A DNA stretch of 64,000 nt from Akkermansiaceae bacterium (GCA_024233085.1 JACKQC010000015.1:83977-147976), one strand, 5' to 3'; positions 35,555 through 44,286 are shown, numbered from the stretch's first letter. Numbers and translations are program-made. The notes: a model not told the origin generated them from the sequence alone.

Positions 35555-36139
35555 TCAGGTTAAGGGTGGTAGCGATCCCGAGAAATTCGACTCGGAGTGG
35601 GCAGTGGGTTGTGGTTCGACGCCTTGTTCGCTTGGTTCTTTGTTCTGGCGGCGGCGACCTATCCACCTCCGAAATGAGTCGAAGAGCGCACCTGGTCCCT
35701 CCGTCAGCCACCAGTAGGCTCCTAGTGGAATGGTGAGGTAGATCGTAAAGTTCTTCAGCACGGTCAACATCGGCGGCATCGAGTGAGTCGTGACCATCTC
35801 AATATAAGCCCAGTAGATCAGGTAGCTGAAGAGGAATGCTGCCACGGTGACAACTGGAATAGCTGCAATACGTGGGAGTCGGAACACTCCACAAAACACA
35901 GCCCCAATCGCCGAAGCAGGGGCAAAGACGCCCCACCCGAGGAATCCGCATGCCGCCAGCACGGCAATAATCCCAGCCGGAAACGCCAGCGGACCACCGA
36001 CACCCTGATTGGTAACGACCGCGACGACCAGCAGGACGAAATAGGCAATCGTCCACGCGATACAGCACGCTACCATCGCAAACGCAACGAACAGAAAGTG
36101 CCGTGCGAGGAACGTGAGTGCTGGTAGCACAGCTTTCAT
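35555..36139 (-). CDS. Unrecognised membrane protein, about five TM segments
   Basis: The start at ATG 36139 gives 194 residues; an in-frame ATG further upstream (36175) would make the REP-like element code for the N-terminus and is unlikely. Hydrophobic stretches: FLFVAFAMVACCIAWTIAYF with VLLVVAVV, LAFPAGIIAVLAACGFLGWG, ASAIGAVFCGVF, IPVVTVAAFLFSYLIYWAYI and YLTIPLGAYWWL. The C-terminal 40 residues are polar and cytoplasmic-looking. No family is recognised. GC is visibly lower than in the neighbouring genes, which suggests acquisition. It faces the DUF1501 gene tail to tail (46-bp gap). Confidence 0.65.
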   Translation of the reverse strand: MKAVLPALTFLARHFLFVAFAMVACCIAWTIAYFVLLVVAVVTNQGVGGPLAFPAGIIAVLAACGFLGWGVFAPASAIGAVFCGVFRLPRIAAIPVVTVAAFLFSYLIYWAYIEMVTTHSMPPMLTVLKNFTIYLTIPLGAYWWLTEGPGALFDSFRRWIGRRRQNKEPSEQGVEPQPTAHSESNFSGSLPPLT

Positions 36140-36159
36140 TTTTGGAGCGAACAGCCGGC

Positions 36160-36201
36160 GACCCAACAGGGTCATGTCACCGACCCAACCCTGTTGGGTC
36201 G
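36160..36201. repeat. REP-like nested palindrome, copy 7
   Basis: Left half GACCCAACAGGGTCATGTC is altered in its 3' part; right half GACCCAACCCTGTTGGGTC is perfect. It lies between two minus-strand genes, immediately upstream of the membrane-protein start. Confidence 0.9.
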
Positions 36202-36218
36202 GGCCGGGCGCCGCATCC

Positions 36219-37736
36219 TCACTCTCGCGTCAGGAAAAACGTGAAAATCAGCGGTCCGGCGGTCGGATTGGTCAGGAACAGGTCGTAGTCCGTGTCTTGA
36301 TCGACCGTCATCTCCAGGCCGAGATCGAGCCCTTCCTCAAGGGAGTATCGACCGAAGTCGACGATGCCCTTGCGGGTGTCTTCGAGGAATTTTGCGGTCA
36401 GTTTCTGGCCGCGCCGGGTCGGGATGACGTAGTGCTTCGATTGACCGATGGGCACGGTGACATCCCAGCGAATCGAGGGCGCGGCGGGGTCGAACTCGAT
36501 GCGCTCGGCGGCGGCGGCGGGGGCTTGGGCGGCGGGATTCATCTGTCTCGGGGCCGCGCCCGGCGCGGGAATCGTCGCCGGGGCCGGGACGGTCGCGGGC
36601 GCCGCTCCGGGAGCGGGAATCGTCGTGGCCGGGGCCGGGGTGGTGGTGGCGCCGCCGGGATTTCGATCGGAACTGAAGGTGCTGTAGCAACGCACGAGCG
36701 ATTCCAGAGCCGCGCGGGAGCCTTGGAGGTTGTAGGCCCAGGTGACGGAACCGGACTGGAAGGTGACGTTGTCGCTGTTGGCGAGACTTTCGCCGATACT
36801 GGCTTCGTCGGGAAGGGACACCCGGAGCCAGGTGTCGCCGTTCTCCGCATACAGCTCGGCAACCGCCTGGTGGGTGAGATTGACCCGGTCGAAGTGACAG
36901 GCGATCTGAATGCGATCGGTTTGGACGGCGGAAAAGTCGCCGTAGTAATCGATCGTCTGAAAGCCCTTGCCGACCACGACACGCAGGGAGGTGCTGTTCG
37001 CGTAGTGGCGTGTCGCGACGGCGCGGGAAAAGGCGCCGGTGTTGTCGTTGACAAAGGTCACCCGCCAGTCGCCGACGGTCGCGTAGGAATGCTCGCCGGG
37101 GACGCCGGCTCCCGCGGGCACCGTGCCGCCGCCGGCCGGGGCCATGGCGGGTCCGGGAGCCGGGGCGGGCACGGTCGTCGTCGGGGCGGGCGCGGTGCCG
37201 CCGGCGCCGGTCTGCTGGTGGAAACAGTCGAGGAAGGCCTTGTAGGCGGCGTTGGAGCCTTTGAGATCGAATTTCCACACGTTCGTGCCGGAGTGAAAGG
37301 TGACCGACCCGGCGTTCGAGAGGGCGTCCTCGACGCCCGGTTCGTCGGTGCGCTGGTTGATGCGCAGCCAGAGATCGCCGTTGTTGTCGGGATGAATGAC
37401 CGCGGTGTTGGCCATCACGGTGCCGGGATCGGGGTTGTCGAAATACCAGGTCACCTCGGCGCGTCCGGCTTCGACGATTTCCTGGGTGGGTCCGAAGAAG
37501 TCGACGGCGTTGAGGTCTTTCCCCCAGACGAGGCGCAGGGCGGTGCCGTTTTCATAGCTGCGGATCATGTCGGCGTGAACGAAGGCGCCGCGGGAATCGG
37601 TGAACCACCGGACCTCCCAGTCGCCCTTTTTGGCGTAAGGATGCTCGGTGAGTTCGATGGGCGGGCCGCCAAGCTGGGCGGCGGCGGGAAGCGCGGCGGT
37701 CGCCGCGAAAAGCAGGACAATCGACAGGCGTTTCAT
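36219..37736 (-). CDS. Exported protein with two copies of an unrecognised ~150-residue domain
   Basis: The start at ATG 37736 gives 505 residues and a signal peptide (MKRLSIVLLFAATAALPAAAQ). Two homologous domains are evident: KKGDWEVRWFTDSRGAFVHAD...DNNGDLWLRI...FKFDLKGSNAAYKAFLDCF-like segment (about 30-170) and TVGDWRVTFVNDNTGAFSRAV...ENGDTWLRV...TWAYNLQGSRAALESLVRCY (about 215-365). Pro/Ala/Thr-rich linkers with TTVPAPAPGPAMAPAGGG and the repeated IPAPGAAP follow each domain. The C-terminal 100 residues resemble a PPC-like beta domain (IPTRRGQKLTAKFLED...DTDYDLFLTNPTAGPLIFTFFL). No known function; envelope or periplasmic. Confidence 0.75.
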   Translation of the reverse strand: MKRLSIVLLFAATAALPAAAQLGGPPIELTEHPYAKKGDWEVRWFTDSRGAFVHADMIRSYENGTALRLVWGKDLNAVDFFGPTQEIVEAGRAEVTWYFDNPDPGTVMANTAVIHPDNNGDLWLRINQRTDEPGVEDALSNAGSVTFHSGTNVWKFDLKGSNAAYKAFLDCFHQQTGAGGTAPAPTTTVPAPAPGPAMAPAGGGTVPAGAGVPGEHSYATVGDWRVTFVNDNTGAFSRAVATRHYANSTSLRVVVGKGFQTIDYYGDFSAVQTDRIQIACHFDRVNLTHQAVAELYAENGDTWLRVSLPDEASIGESLANSDNVTFQSGSVTWAYNLQGSRAALESLVRCYSTFSSDRNPGGATTTPAPATTIPAPGAAPATVPAPATIPAPGAAPRQMNPAAQAPAAAAERIEFDPAAPSIRWDVTVPIGQSKHYVIPTRRGQKLTAKFLEDTRKGIVDFGRYSLEEGLDLGLEMTVDQDTDYDLFLTNPTAGPLIFTFFLTRE

Positions 37737-37944
37737 GGAGAGGTTTGGTTTGCGGTTCGACAAAAGACGCGGTCCGCGTCGCCCGGGAGACGCACAGAGC
37801 ACAAGGTTTTGCCCGTGTATGGCCGGGCCTCGCTCCCGGCCTCCCGTGGACGGCGCAATCCGCGGCAATCAATCGCATTCGTTCCCCGTTTCGCCAAGGA
37901 AAATCCAGCGGGGGCGAACGGACGCGGCGCCGGGCGGACCGGGG

Positions 37945-38487
37945 TCAGGGACGCATCAGGTTTTCGACCATGATGGCCTGCACGGCGGTGTAGAACTCGT
38001 ATTTCGCCAGGAGCAGCAGCAGGTCGCTCTGCAGCTCGATGGACATGTCCTCCTCGATGAAATTGTCGATCGAGTCGGCGATGCGGTGCTGTTCGTTGAG
38101 GAGCAGGCGGGCCTGGTTCAGCGTGCTGTACCAGGCCTCCACCCCGTCAAGGGCGACGGAAATGCGGCCGGGATGCCCTTCCTCGGTGGGGGGCAGGGAG
38201 GCCGCGGCGCGCCGGGCGTTTTTCAGGTCGGCGGCGACGCGCTCGCGGGCTTCGCGAAAGCCGGCCGTCAGGTCGGGTCGCACGTATTCGTTCCAGTCGT
38301 TGATGAAGTCCTCGTGTTCGCCGCGCTTGCCGGCCGGCACGTCGAGGGGATCGGGCAACAGGCGGCGCCGGCAATAGGCGTCGACGGACTCGCCGGCGGC
38401 GTCGGCGGGGAGTTCGGTGAAGAATCGCCACTCGAAAGGCCCGAGATGCTCGAAGGCCCAGTTGTTTTCGGACACCACGAGTTTCAT
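37945..38487 (-). CDS. DUF2017 family protein
   Basis: The 180-residue cytoplasmic protein resembles DUF2017, the helical family that follows clpS in actinobacteria: FEHLGPFEWRFFTELP at the N-terminus and VEAWYSTLNQARLLLNEQHRI near residue 120. Its start overlaps the clpS stop by 4 bp, so the two are translationally coupled. The pairing suggests a role with the ClpS N-degron adaptor or ClpAP, but no activity has been assigned to the family. Confidence 0.75.
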   Translation of the reverse strand: MKLVVSENNWAFEHLGPFEWRFFTELPADAAGESVDAYCRRRLLPDPLDVPAGKRGEHEDFINDWNEYVRPDLTAGFREARERVAADLKNARRAAASLPPTEEGHPGRISVALDGVEAWYSTLNQARLLLNEQHRIADSIDNFIEEDMSIELQSDLLLLLAKYEFYTAVQAIMVENLMRP

Positions 38488-38786
38488 GCCGCCTTTTTCA
38501 TCGCCGCGTAGAGCTGGTGGCTCTGCAGTTGTTGGACGTAGAATTCCGCCTTTTCGCGTTCACCGGTCCAGACGGTCGACTGGCCGAGCTGGTGGACCTC
38601 CAGCATCAGCTTGGTGGCCTTTTCCTCCGAATACCCGAAGATGCGCCGAAACACGAGGGTGACGAAACTCATCAGATTCACCGGATCGTTGAACACGACG
38701 ACGTGCCAGGGGCTGTCGAGGTCCGCGCTGGTCTGCTCCTCGGTTAGAATCGCGGTGTCGCCGTCGCTGTCGGGTGTGAAAGGCAT
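38484..38786 (-). CDS. clpS: ClpS, N-degron adaptor for Clp protease
   Basis: The 100-residue protein has the ClpS core: PWHVVVFNDPVNLMSFVTLVFRRIFGYSEEKATKLMLEVHQLGQSTVW, including the NDPVNxM substrate-pocket motif and the conserved MLEVHxxG His. ClpS delivers proteins with destabilising N-terminal residues to ClpAP/ClpCP. The N-terminal 25 residues are acidic and disordered as usual. It overlaps the DUF2017 gene by 4 bp and lies in the pgpH-ybeY strand group. Confidence 0.95.
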   Translation of the reverse strand: MPFTPDSDGDTAILTEEQTSADLDSPWHVVVFNDPVNLMSFVTLVFRRIFGYSEEKATKLMLEVHQLGQSTVWTGEREKAEFYVQQLQSHQLYAAMKKAA

Positions 38787-38832
38787 CGGTCTGCTTCCCT
38801 GAGGGGGAAAAATGGCGCCGCGAGCGAAGAAA

Positions 38833-39489
38833 TCAAATACTGGTCAGACCGCCCGCGCCGGCTTCGCGCTCGAAGGCCCGCCGCGCGGCGGCCAGGCTCT
38901 CCGGAAAATCGCGCTGAAACCGCGCCACGCCGATATCCGTCGCCGGTCCGAGGCCGGAGCGCCATTCGAAATACAGATAGGACACCAGCGCCTGCAACAG
39001 CGGCAGGTGAAACAAAGCGGCTTGCAGCGCGAAAAGGCTCGTCACGTGGCCCGGCGTCTCCCCGGCGTCCAGGCGGTCGCGAAATTTCGTCCACTGCGGG
39101 AAATGACGAATCTCGGCGCGTCCGTCCAGAAAAGGCGCCGCGGCCGCCAGGCTGCGCCGGGCGGCGGGCACGGCGAGACGCTCGCCCAGCGAGCGATCCC
39201 GCGCCACGACGCGGTCGATCCGCATCCGGCCGGTGGCGGTGAAAATCTCCACGAAAGCCGGCGCGAGATGCGGCTCGAAGACGCGTTTCAGCCAGCGATC
39301 CCACGCCTTCGCGGCGTCGGCGCGGCCGGGAAAAAATGTCGCCGCCGTCTCGCAGTCGATCCCGAGCAGCGAAATGCCGATGGCTCGACCCGACTCACGG
39401 CCGTCGCCCGCGCCAACGAGATAAACGCCGTCCCTCCCGTCGGAACGGGAGCGATCGGTGCGGGCCTGGTTCGAATTCGACGATGACAT
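38833..39489 (-). CDS. Unrecognised cytoplasmic protein
   Basis: The start at ATG 39489 gives 218 residues and leaves 13 bp after the ybeY stop. The N-terminus (SSSNSNQARTDRSRSDGRDG) is polar. There follow VYLVGAGDGRESGRAIGISLLGID, CETAATFFPGRADAAKAWDRWLKRVFEPHLAP and a hydrophobic helical part HVTSLFALQAALFHLPLLQALVSYLYFEW. No family is recognised. Codon use matches the neighbours, and its position between ybeY and clpS suggests a core gene of this lineage. Confidence 0.65.
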   Translation of the reverse strand: MSSSNSNQARTDRSRSDGRDGVYLVGAGDGRESGRAIGISLLGIDCETAATFFPGRADAAKAWDRWLKRVFEPHLAPAFVEIFTATGRMRIDRVVARDRSLGERLAVPAARRSLAAAAPFLDGRAEIRHFPQWTKFRDRLDAGETPGHVTSLFALQAALFHLPLLQALVSYLYFEWRSGLGPATDIGVARFQRDFPESLAAARRAFEREAGAGGLTSI

Positions 39490-39502
39490 GATCGGGCGCT
39501 CA

Positions 39503-39961
39503 TTATTCCCGATTTTCGGCCCCGGGCAAAGGCGAAACCCGGTCGAGAATGCGCTCTTGAACCGCGTGCATCGCCGCTCGCGGTGCGTCGCCGAGGTCGT
39601 CGTGCCCGTTGAGGTGGAGCAGACCGTGGATGAGATAGAGCAGCGCCTCGCGCGACGCCGAATGCCCGTGCCGCCCGCCCTCGCGCGCCGCCGTTTCGAC
39701 GCTGATGAGGATTTCGCCGTGCGGAAAGGTGATGACGTCGGTCGGCTCGGGGTCGTCCATAAATTCGCCATGCACCCGCGCGATCTCGGCGTCGGAAATC
39801 AGGCTGACCTCGATGGTCTCCAGTTCCCCGAGCACGGCCGCGCCGCTGTTTCCCGTTTCGGCGAGACAAAGCGGCAACGCGCGTTTGGCCGCCGACAGCA
39901 AGGCTCCGTCATCGACCGCAACGGCGCCGCAGTGGACGTGAACTTCGAGCGTGGGGGGCAT
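39503..39961 (-). CDS. ybeY: YbeY, rRNA maturation endonuclease
   Basis: The 152-residue protein has the metal-binding H-x3-H-x5-H motif in LIHGLLHLNGHDD and the family motif LGELETIEVSLISDAEIARVHGEFMDDPEPTDVITFP. YbeY is a single-strand RNase needed for 16S rRNA 3' processing and ribosome quality control. As in many bacteria it lies downstream of the HD-domain membrane phosphodiesterase (pgpH/yqfF); the gap is 41 bp and holds a REP-like copy. Confidence 0.95.
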   Translation of the reverse strand: MPPTLEVHVHCGAVAVDDGALLSAAKRALPLCLAETGNSGAAVLGELETIEVSLISDAEIARVHGEFMDDPEPTDVITFPHGEILISVETAAREGGRHGHSASREALLYLIHGLLHLNGHDDLGDAPRAAMHAVQERILDRVSPLPGAENRE

Positions 39962-39990
39962 CGCGCGGGGTCGAAAAGCGATGGATTAAC

Positions 39991-40028
39991 CACCCAACAG
40001 GGTCAAGCCGCCGACCCCACCCGGTTCG
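39991..40028. repeat. REP-like nested palindrome, copy 8 (degenerate)
   Basis: CACCCAACAGGGTCAAGCC and GACCCCACCCGGTTCGAC are recognisable but worn. It spans the ybeY-pgpH gap and its right half encodes the last residues of the pgpH-like protein (KSNRVGSAA). Confidence 0.75.
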
Positions 40029-41751
40029 ACTTGGCGGGCGCGGCGTGGGAATCGGTTTTTTTGGACTCGGCGGCACTGGCGGCAGGGGCGGCGTTTTCGG
40101 CGCCGGGAGCCGCGGCGGCGGGCGGATTCTCCGAGCCTGTCGCGGGCGCGGGCGCGGGCGCGTCCTCGCGGGTGGCGAGGGCGGCGTCCTCGTCGAGGCC
40201 GATTTTCGGGTAGGAAATGCGGTTGTGCAGCATGCTGCGCAGGGTGGCGGCGAAGCTGGCCTTGATGCGGGCGAGATCCTTCAGCGTCAGCGGGCATTCG
40301 TCGAACTGACCCTCGCGCAGGCGGTTGCGGGCGATTTCGTCGATGAGCTGCTCGATTTTCTGCGGGGTGGGCTTTTGCAGGGTGCGGGAGGCGCTTTCCA
40401 CGGCGTCGGCGAGGGAAATGATGGCGCTCTCGCGGGTCTGGGGCCGGGGACCGGGGTAGCGGAAACCGTCCTCGTTGACTTCGGGGATGTCCTCCTCGCG
40501 GGCGTTGCCGAGCCGGACCTGGCGCTCGACCTCCTCCTTCAGTTTCTGGGCGCGGTAGTGGAAATACTGGATCAGCGAGGTGCCGTGGTGCTCGCGGATG
40601 ACGGCGATGATCTCGCGGTTGAGGTTGTGTTTCAGGGCGAAATCGACGCCGTCCTTGACGTGGGCGATGACGATGAGCGCGCTCATGGTGGGCGTCAGAT
40701 CGTCGTGCGGATTCTCGCCGTCGCCGATGTTTTCGATGAAATACTCGGGCTTGTTGAGCTTGCCAATGTCGTGGAAATACGAGCAGACGCGGCAGAGGGA
40801 GGCGTTGGCGCCGATGGCTTCGGCGGCGGCCTCGGAGAGATTGGCGACGACGAGGCTGTGATGGTAGGTGCCGGGCGCCTCGATAGTCATGCGCTTGAGC
40901 AGGGGATGGTTCAGGTCGGCCAGCTCGACCCACGAAATGTCCGTGGTGATGCGGAAAAGGCTCTCGAAGAGCGGCAGCAGTCCCCCGGCGATGATGGTGG
41001 TGAGGGTGGCGACCGCGAGCGCCGCGAGGCCCTGGCGCCCGAGCGTCTCCCACGAGGCGGTCGTTTCCTGAAAGCCCGGCCATTTCACGATGCCGAAAAC
41101 GAATCCGGCGACCAGCACCGTCAGCCCGACGTAGAGACCCGAGGAAATGAGGCGCCGTCGCCGGCGGACGAGATGGGTCATGTAAACGGCCACCAGCCCG
41201 CCGCACAGCGCGAAGGCGAGGTAGGGAAAGACCATGGCGCGCTCCACCAGCAGGGCGCCGCAAAAGGCTGAATAGACCGCCGCGACGGCCCCATGGGCGC
41301 GCCCGAGCAGCAGGCAGACCAGACCGGGCGCGAAGCCGTAGGGGATGACGAGATAAAAGAAGCCGCCCCCGGGCGCGAAGGTGTTCGCCAGAAAACCGCT
41401 GAACTCCATCAGCAGCAGTTGCAGCACGATGACCGAGAGGATCAGCACCACGCGGGAATTTCGCCGGAAAGTCTCGGGCAGGCCGAGGTGAAGCCGCGCC
41501 ATCAGCGCGCCCGAGAGCACGGCGGCGACAAACAGCGCCTTCCCCGGCATCGCGGCGAAGGGAGCGGCGGGATCGCCCATGAAATGCGCCAGCGAAGCCA
41601 ACATCCCGGCGAATCCGACGAACAGCGCGCCCCCGATCAGGCGGCTGCTCCGCAGAAATCGGGTGAGGCGCAACTCCTTGGGTTTGCGGCGTTTCTTGCC
41701 GCTGGAGAAGCCCTGGCGCTTCAGTTTGAGCTGGGAGAAAAAGTCGAGCAT
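40003..41751 (-). CDS. 7TM-HD membrane phosphodiesterase, PgpH-like (probable c-di-AMP hydrolase)
   Basis: The 582-residue protein has seven hydrophobic segments (about residues 40-260) followed by a cytoplasmic HD domain with HHSLVVANLSEAA, CSYFHDIGKLNKPEYF and EHHGTSLIQYF. PgpH/YqfF-type proteins hydrolyse c-di-AMP. Usual members are 700 residues or more because of an N-terminal extracytoplasmic domain (7TMR-HDED); here the first TM starts near residue 38, so that domain is missing. The C-terminal tail (residues 530-582) is Ala/Pro-rich and ends in REP-derived residues. The gene order pgpH-ybeY is conserved widely. Confidence 0.88.
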   Translation of the reverse strand: MLDFFSQLKLKRQGFSSGKKRRKPKELRLTRFLRSSRLIGGALFVGFAGMLASLAHFMGDPAAPFAAMPGKALFVAAVLSGALMARLHLGLPETFRRNSRVVLILSVIVLQLLLMEFSGFLANTFAPGGGFFYLVIPYGFAPGLVCLLLGRAHGAVAAVYSAFCGALLVERAMVFPYLAFALCGGLVAVYMTHLVRRRRRLISSGLYVGLTVLVAGFVFGIVKWPGFQETTASWETLGRQGLAALAVATLTTIIAGGLLPLFESLFRITTDISWVELADLNHPLLKRMTIEAPGTYHHSLVVANLSEAAAEAIGANASLCRVCSYFHDIGKLNKPEYFIENIGDGENPHDDLTPTMSALIVIAHVKDGVDFALKHNLNREIIAVIREHHGTSLIQYFHYRAQKLKEEVERQVRLGNAREEDIPEVNEDGFRYPGPRPQTRESAIISLADAVESASRTLQKPTPQKIEQLIDEIARNRLREGQFDECPLTLKDLARIKASFAATLRSMLHNRISYPKIGLDEDAALATREDAPAPAPATGSENPPAAAAPGAENAAPAASAAESKKTDSHAAPAKSNRVGSAA

Positions 41752-41966
41752 CGGATCGGCGGGGCTCGGGTTCCGGGGCCGGCGGCTCGCGGAGGGTCAG
41801 TTGCGGGGAGTGGGTAGCATCGGAAATGCCATGATCGATCGCCGATGCGAGTTTAGCGCAGGTTCGAGCGGAAAGGAAAGGGCGAAAGCGCGCGAATCGA
41901 GGCGGGTCGGCCGCCGGGCTCGACGACATCCCCCGGGGGCGACTCCCCCGAGCAAGCCTTTGACGA

Positions 41967-44042
41967 TCAAGCGCCCGCGGGCGCGAGATCGCCGGGGAAA
42001 TCGGGTTCTTCGCCGGAGTCCTTCGACGGGCCGGGCTGGGCGGGCGTCTCGGGCTCGCCCGGGATATCGGGCGGGTTCGGGCTGCTGGGGGGATTGCGCA
42101 GCTCGCCGTATTCCATGATTTCGCCGATGTGCTTGGCGTCGAGGGTTTCGTACTCGAGCAGGCCCTTGGCGATGGCGTCGAGTTTGTCGCGGTGTTTCAC
42201 GATCAGCTCGGTGGCCTTGGCGTAGGCGTTGTCGATGAGGCTTTTCACCTCGGCGTCGATCATTTGGGCGGTGGCTTCGGAGTAATTGCGCGGCGAACTC
42301 AGCTCGCGGGCGAGAAAGACGTGCTCCTGGTGGTCGCCGTATTCGATCATGCCGAGCGCCTCGCTCATGCCCCATTCGCAGACCATCTTGCGGGCGATGT
42401 GGGTGGCCTGGCGGATGTCGCCGGCCGCGCCGCTGGCGATGTCGCCGAGCGCGACCTCCTCGGCCACCCGGCCGCCCATGGCGACGACGAGCTGGTCGAG
42501 CAGCTCGCTCTTGCGGTTGGTGAATTTGTCCTCCTCCGGCAGCCACATGGTCGAGCCCAGCGACGGACCGCGGGGGATGATGGTGACCTTGTGGATGGGG
42601 TCGGTGTTTTCCAGCAGGCAGAGCAGGATGGCGTGGCCGGCCTCGTGGAAGGCGGTCTTTTCCTTGTCCTTCTCGCTCAGGGCGAGGGAGCGGCGTTCCT
42701 TGCCCCAGCGGACCTTGTCGCGGGCCTCCTCGAGTTCGGGCAGGGTGATGGCCTTCAGTCCCTTGCGGGCGGCGAGCAGGGCGGCCTCGTTGATGACATT
42801 GGCCAGCTCGGCGCCCGAGTAGCCGGGCGTGCCGCGCGCGACCACGGCGAGATCGACGCCCTCGGCGATCTTGACCTTTTTCGCGTGGACGCGCAGCACT
42901 TCCTCGCGGCCTTTCACGTCGGGGAGATTGACTGTGATCTGGCGGTCGAAGCGCCCCGGGCGCAACAGCGCGGGGTCGAGCACGTCGGGACGGTTGGTCG
43001 CGGCGATGATGATGACGCCCTCCTGCGTGTCGAAGCCGTCCATCTCGACGAGCAGGGCGTTGAGCGTCTGTTCGCGCTCGTCGTGCCCGCCGCCGAGCCC
43101 GTGGCCGCGGTGCCGGCCCACGGCGTCGATTTCGTCGATGAAAATGATGCACGGCGCGTTTTTCTTGCCCTGCTCGAACATGTCGCGCACCCGCGAAGCG
43201 CCCACCCCGACGAACATCTCGACAAAGTCCGAGCCCGAGATGGAGAAAAAGGGCACATCGGCCTCGCCGGCGATGGCGCGGGCCAGCAGCGTCTTGCCCG
43301 TTCCGGGAGGGCCGACCATCAGCACCCCTTTCGGGATGCGGCCGCCGAGGCGCTGGAATTTCTTCGGGTCGCGGAGGAATTCGACGATTTCCCAGACCTC
43401 CTCCTTCGCTTCCTCGACGCCGGCGACGTCCTTGAAGGTGATCTTGTTCTTCTCGAGAGCCATCATCTTGGCCTTCGATTTGCCGAAACTCATCGCCCCG
43501 CGTCCGGCCATGCGGATCTGGTGGCGGAAAAGCAGGTAAAGCAGCACCACCAGCAGCAGCAGCGGCAGGTAAAAGGTCAGCAGCGTGATGCCGAGCTGGT
43601 CGTCGTCGGTCGGCATGTCGTCATAGGTGAGCTTGTGGTCGGCGAGCAGCTTTTTCAGGTCGTCGCCCATGAAGCTGAGCATCACCGGGGCGCGGAAGCG
43701 GGCGTATTTTTCGCCGCCGTTCTTGGCGGGGTCCTCCACCTCGAACCATCCGGTGATGTATTCCTTCTTGCTTCCGTCCTTCTGCACGATGCGCAGCACC
43801 CGCGGCTGGGGGACGGCGGTCTCGTCGACATGGATGCGGCCGGCTTCGACCAGCTCGACGAATTTCCGGTAGGTCAGTTGCGCCTCGCCGCCGCGCATCC
43901 CGCGGTTGTAGAGGCCGAGGAAGATCAGGCCCGCCGCGATGCTCAGGAGCAGGAAGCCTTTCCAATTGAAGCCGCCCGCGTTGTTGTTGCCGTTCGGAGC
44001 CGGCTCGCGGTCGCGCGGATTGGGGTCGTTGTCGTTCTGCAT
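41967..44042 (-). CDS. ftsH: FtsH, membrane AAA+ zinc protease
   Basis: The start at ATG 44042 gives 691 residues. TM1 is FLLLSIAAGLIFLGLY (about 28-43) and TM2 LLTFYLPLLLLVVLLYLLF; the periplasmic domain between them is of normal size. The AAA+ core has Walker A GPPGTGKT, Walker B IIFIDEID and the pore motif FVEMFVGVGASRVRD; the arginine-finger region is RPGRFDRQI. The protease site is HEAGH with the third ligand region after LGDIASGAAGDIRQAT. FtsH degrades membrane and short-lived proteins. The C-terminus is Pro-rich (PPSSPNPPDIPGEPETPAQP). It is upstream of pgpH with a 215-bp gap containing no gene. Confidence 0.97.
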   Translation of the reverse strand: MQNDNDPNPRDREPAPNGNNNAGGFNWKGFLLLSIAAGLIFLGLYNRGMRGGEAQLTYRKFVELVEAGRIHVDETAVPQPRVLRIVQKDGSKKEYITGWFEVEDPAKNGGEKYARFRAPVMLSFMGDDLKKLLADHKLTYDDMPTDDDQLGITLLTFYLPLLLLVVLLYLLFRHQIRMAGRGAMSFGKSKAKMMALEKNKITFKDVAGVEEAKEEVWEIVEFLRDPKKFQRLGGRIPKGVLMVGPPGTGKTLLARAIAGEADVPFFSISGSDFVEMFVGVGASRVRDMFEQGKKNAPCIIFIDEIDAVGRHRGHGLGGGHDEREQTLNALLVEMDGFDTQEGVIIIAATNRPDVLDPALLRPGRFDRQITVNLPDVKGREEVLRVHAKKVKIAEGVDLAVVARGTPGYSGAELANVINEAALLAARKGLKAITLPELEEARDKVRWGKERRSLALSEKDKEKTAFHEAGHAILLCLLENTDPIHKVTIIPRGPSLGSTMWLPEEDKFTNRKSELLDQLVVAMGGRVAEEVALGDIASGAAGDIRQATHIARKMVCEWGMSEALGMIEYGDHQEHVFLARELSSPRNYSEATAQMIDAEVKSLIDNAYAKATELIVKHRDKLDAIAKGLLEYETLDAKHIGEIMEYGELRNPPSSPNPPDIPGEPETPAQPGPSKDSGEEPDFPGDLAPAGA

Positions 44043-44160
44043 GAAGGAGTGGGAAAATTCCCGGCAAGGGAGGGGCGGGCCGGGGGACGTCAAAACTACC
44101 ACAACGCGGGGGGGTGCGCAATTTGCGTTGGACCGGGAGGGAGGACGTGGCCGCGGGTGT

Positions 44161-44261
44161 CGGAATTCTCACGAATTCCGCTACGCCGGTGTCCTGCGCG
44201 CCAGGACGGGACGGACGTATCGAAAACGCGGAGCGCGTAGCGGGATTCGTGAGAATTCCGG
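44161..44261. repeat. Inverted-repeat element (family D, 'GGAATTCTCACGAAT' type)
   Basis: About 100 bp with 26-bp ends: left CGGAATTCTCACGAATTCCG then CTACGC, right its inverted copy (GCGTAGCGGGATTCGTGAG then AATTCCG) with one clear mismatch. A second hairpin GTCCTG-cgcgc-CAGGAC sits inside (44191-44207). It lies in the divergent region between ftsH and the second sulfatase. Confidence 0.82.
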
Positions 44262-44286
44262 GCCGAGCCTCGGCGGCGAGACGACG

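Noticed and set aside
38833..39489. Urease accessory protein
   Set aside because: The Ala/Leu-rich helical part gives a faint impression of this, but no family motif is present and no urease genes are nearby.
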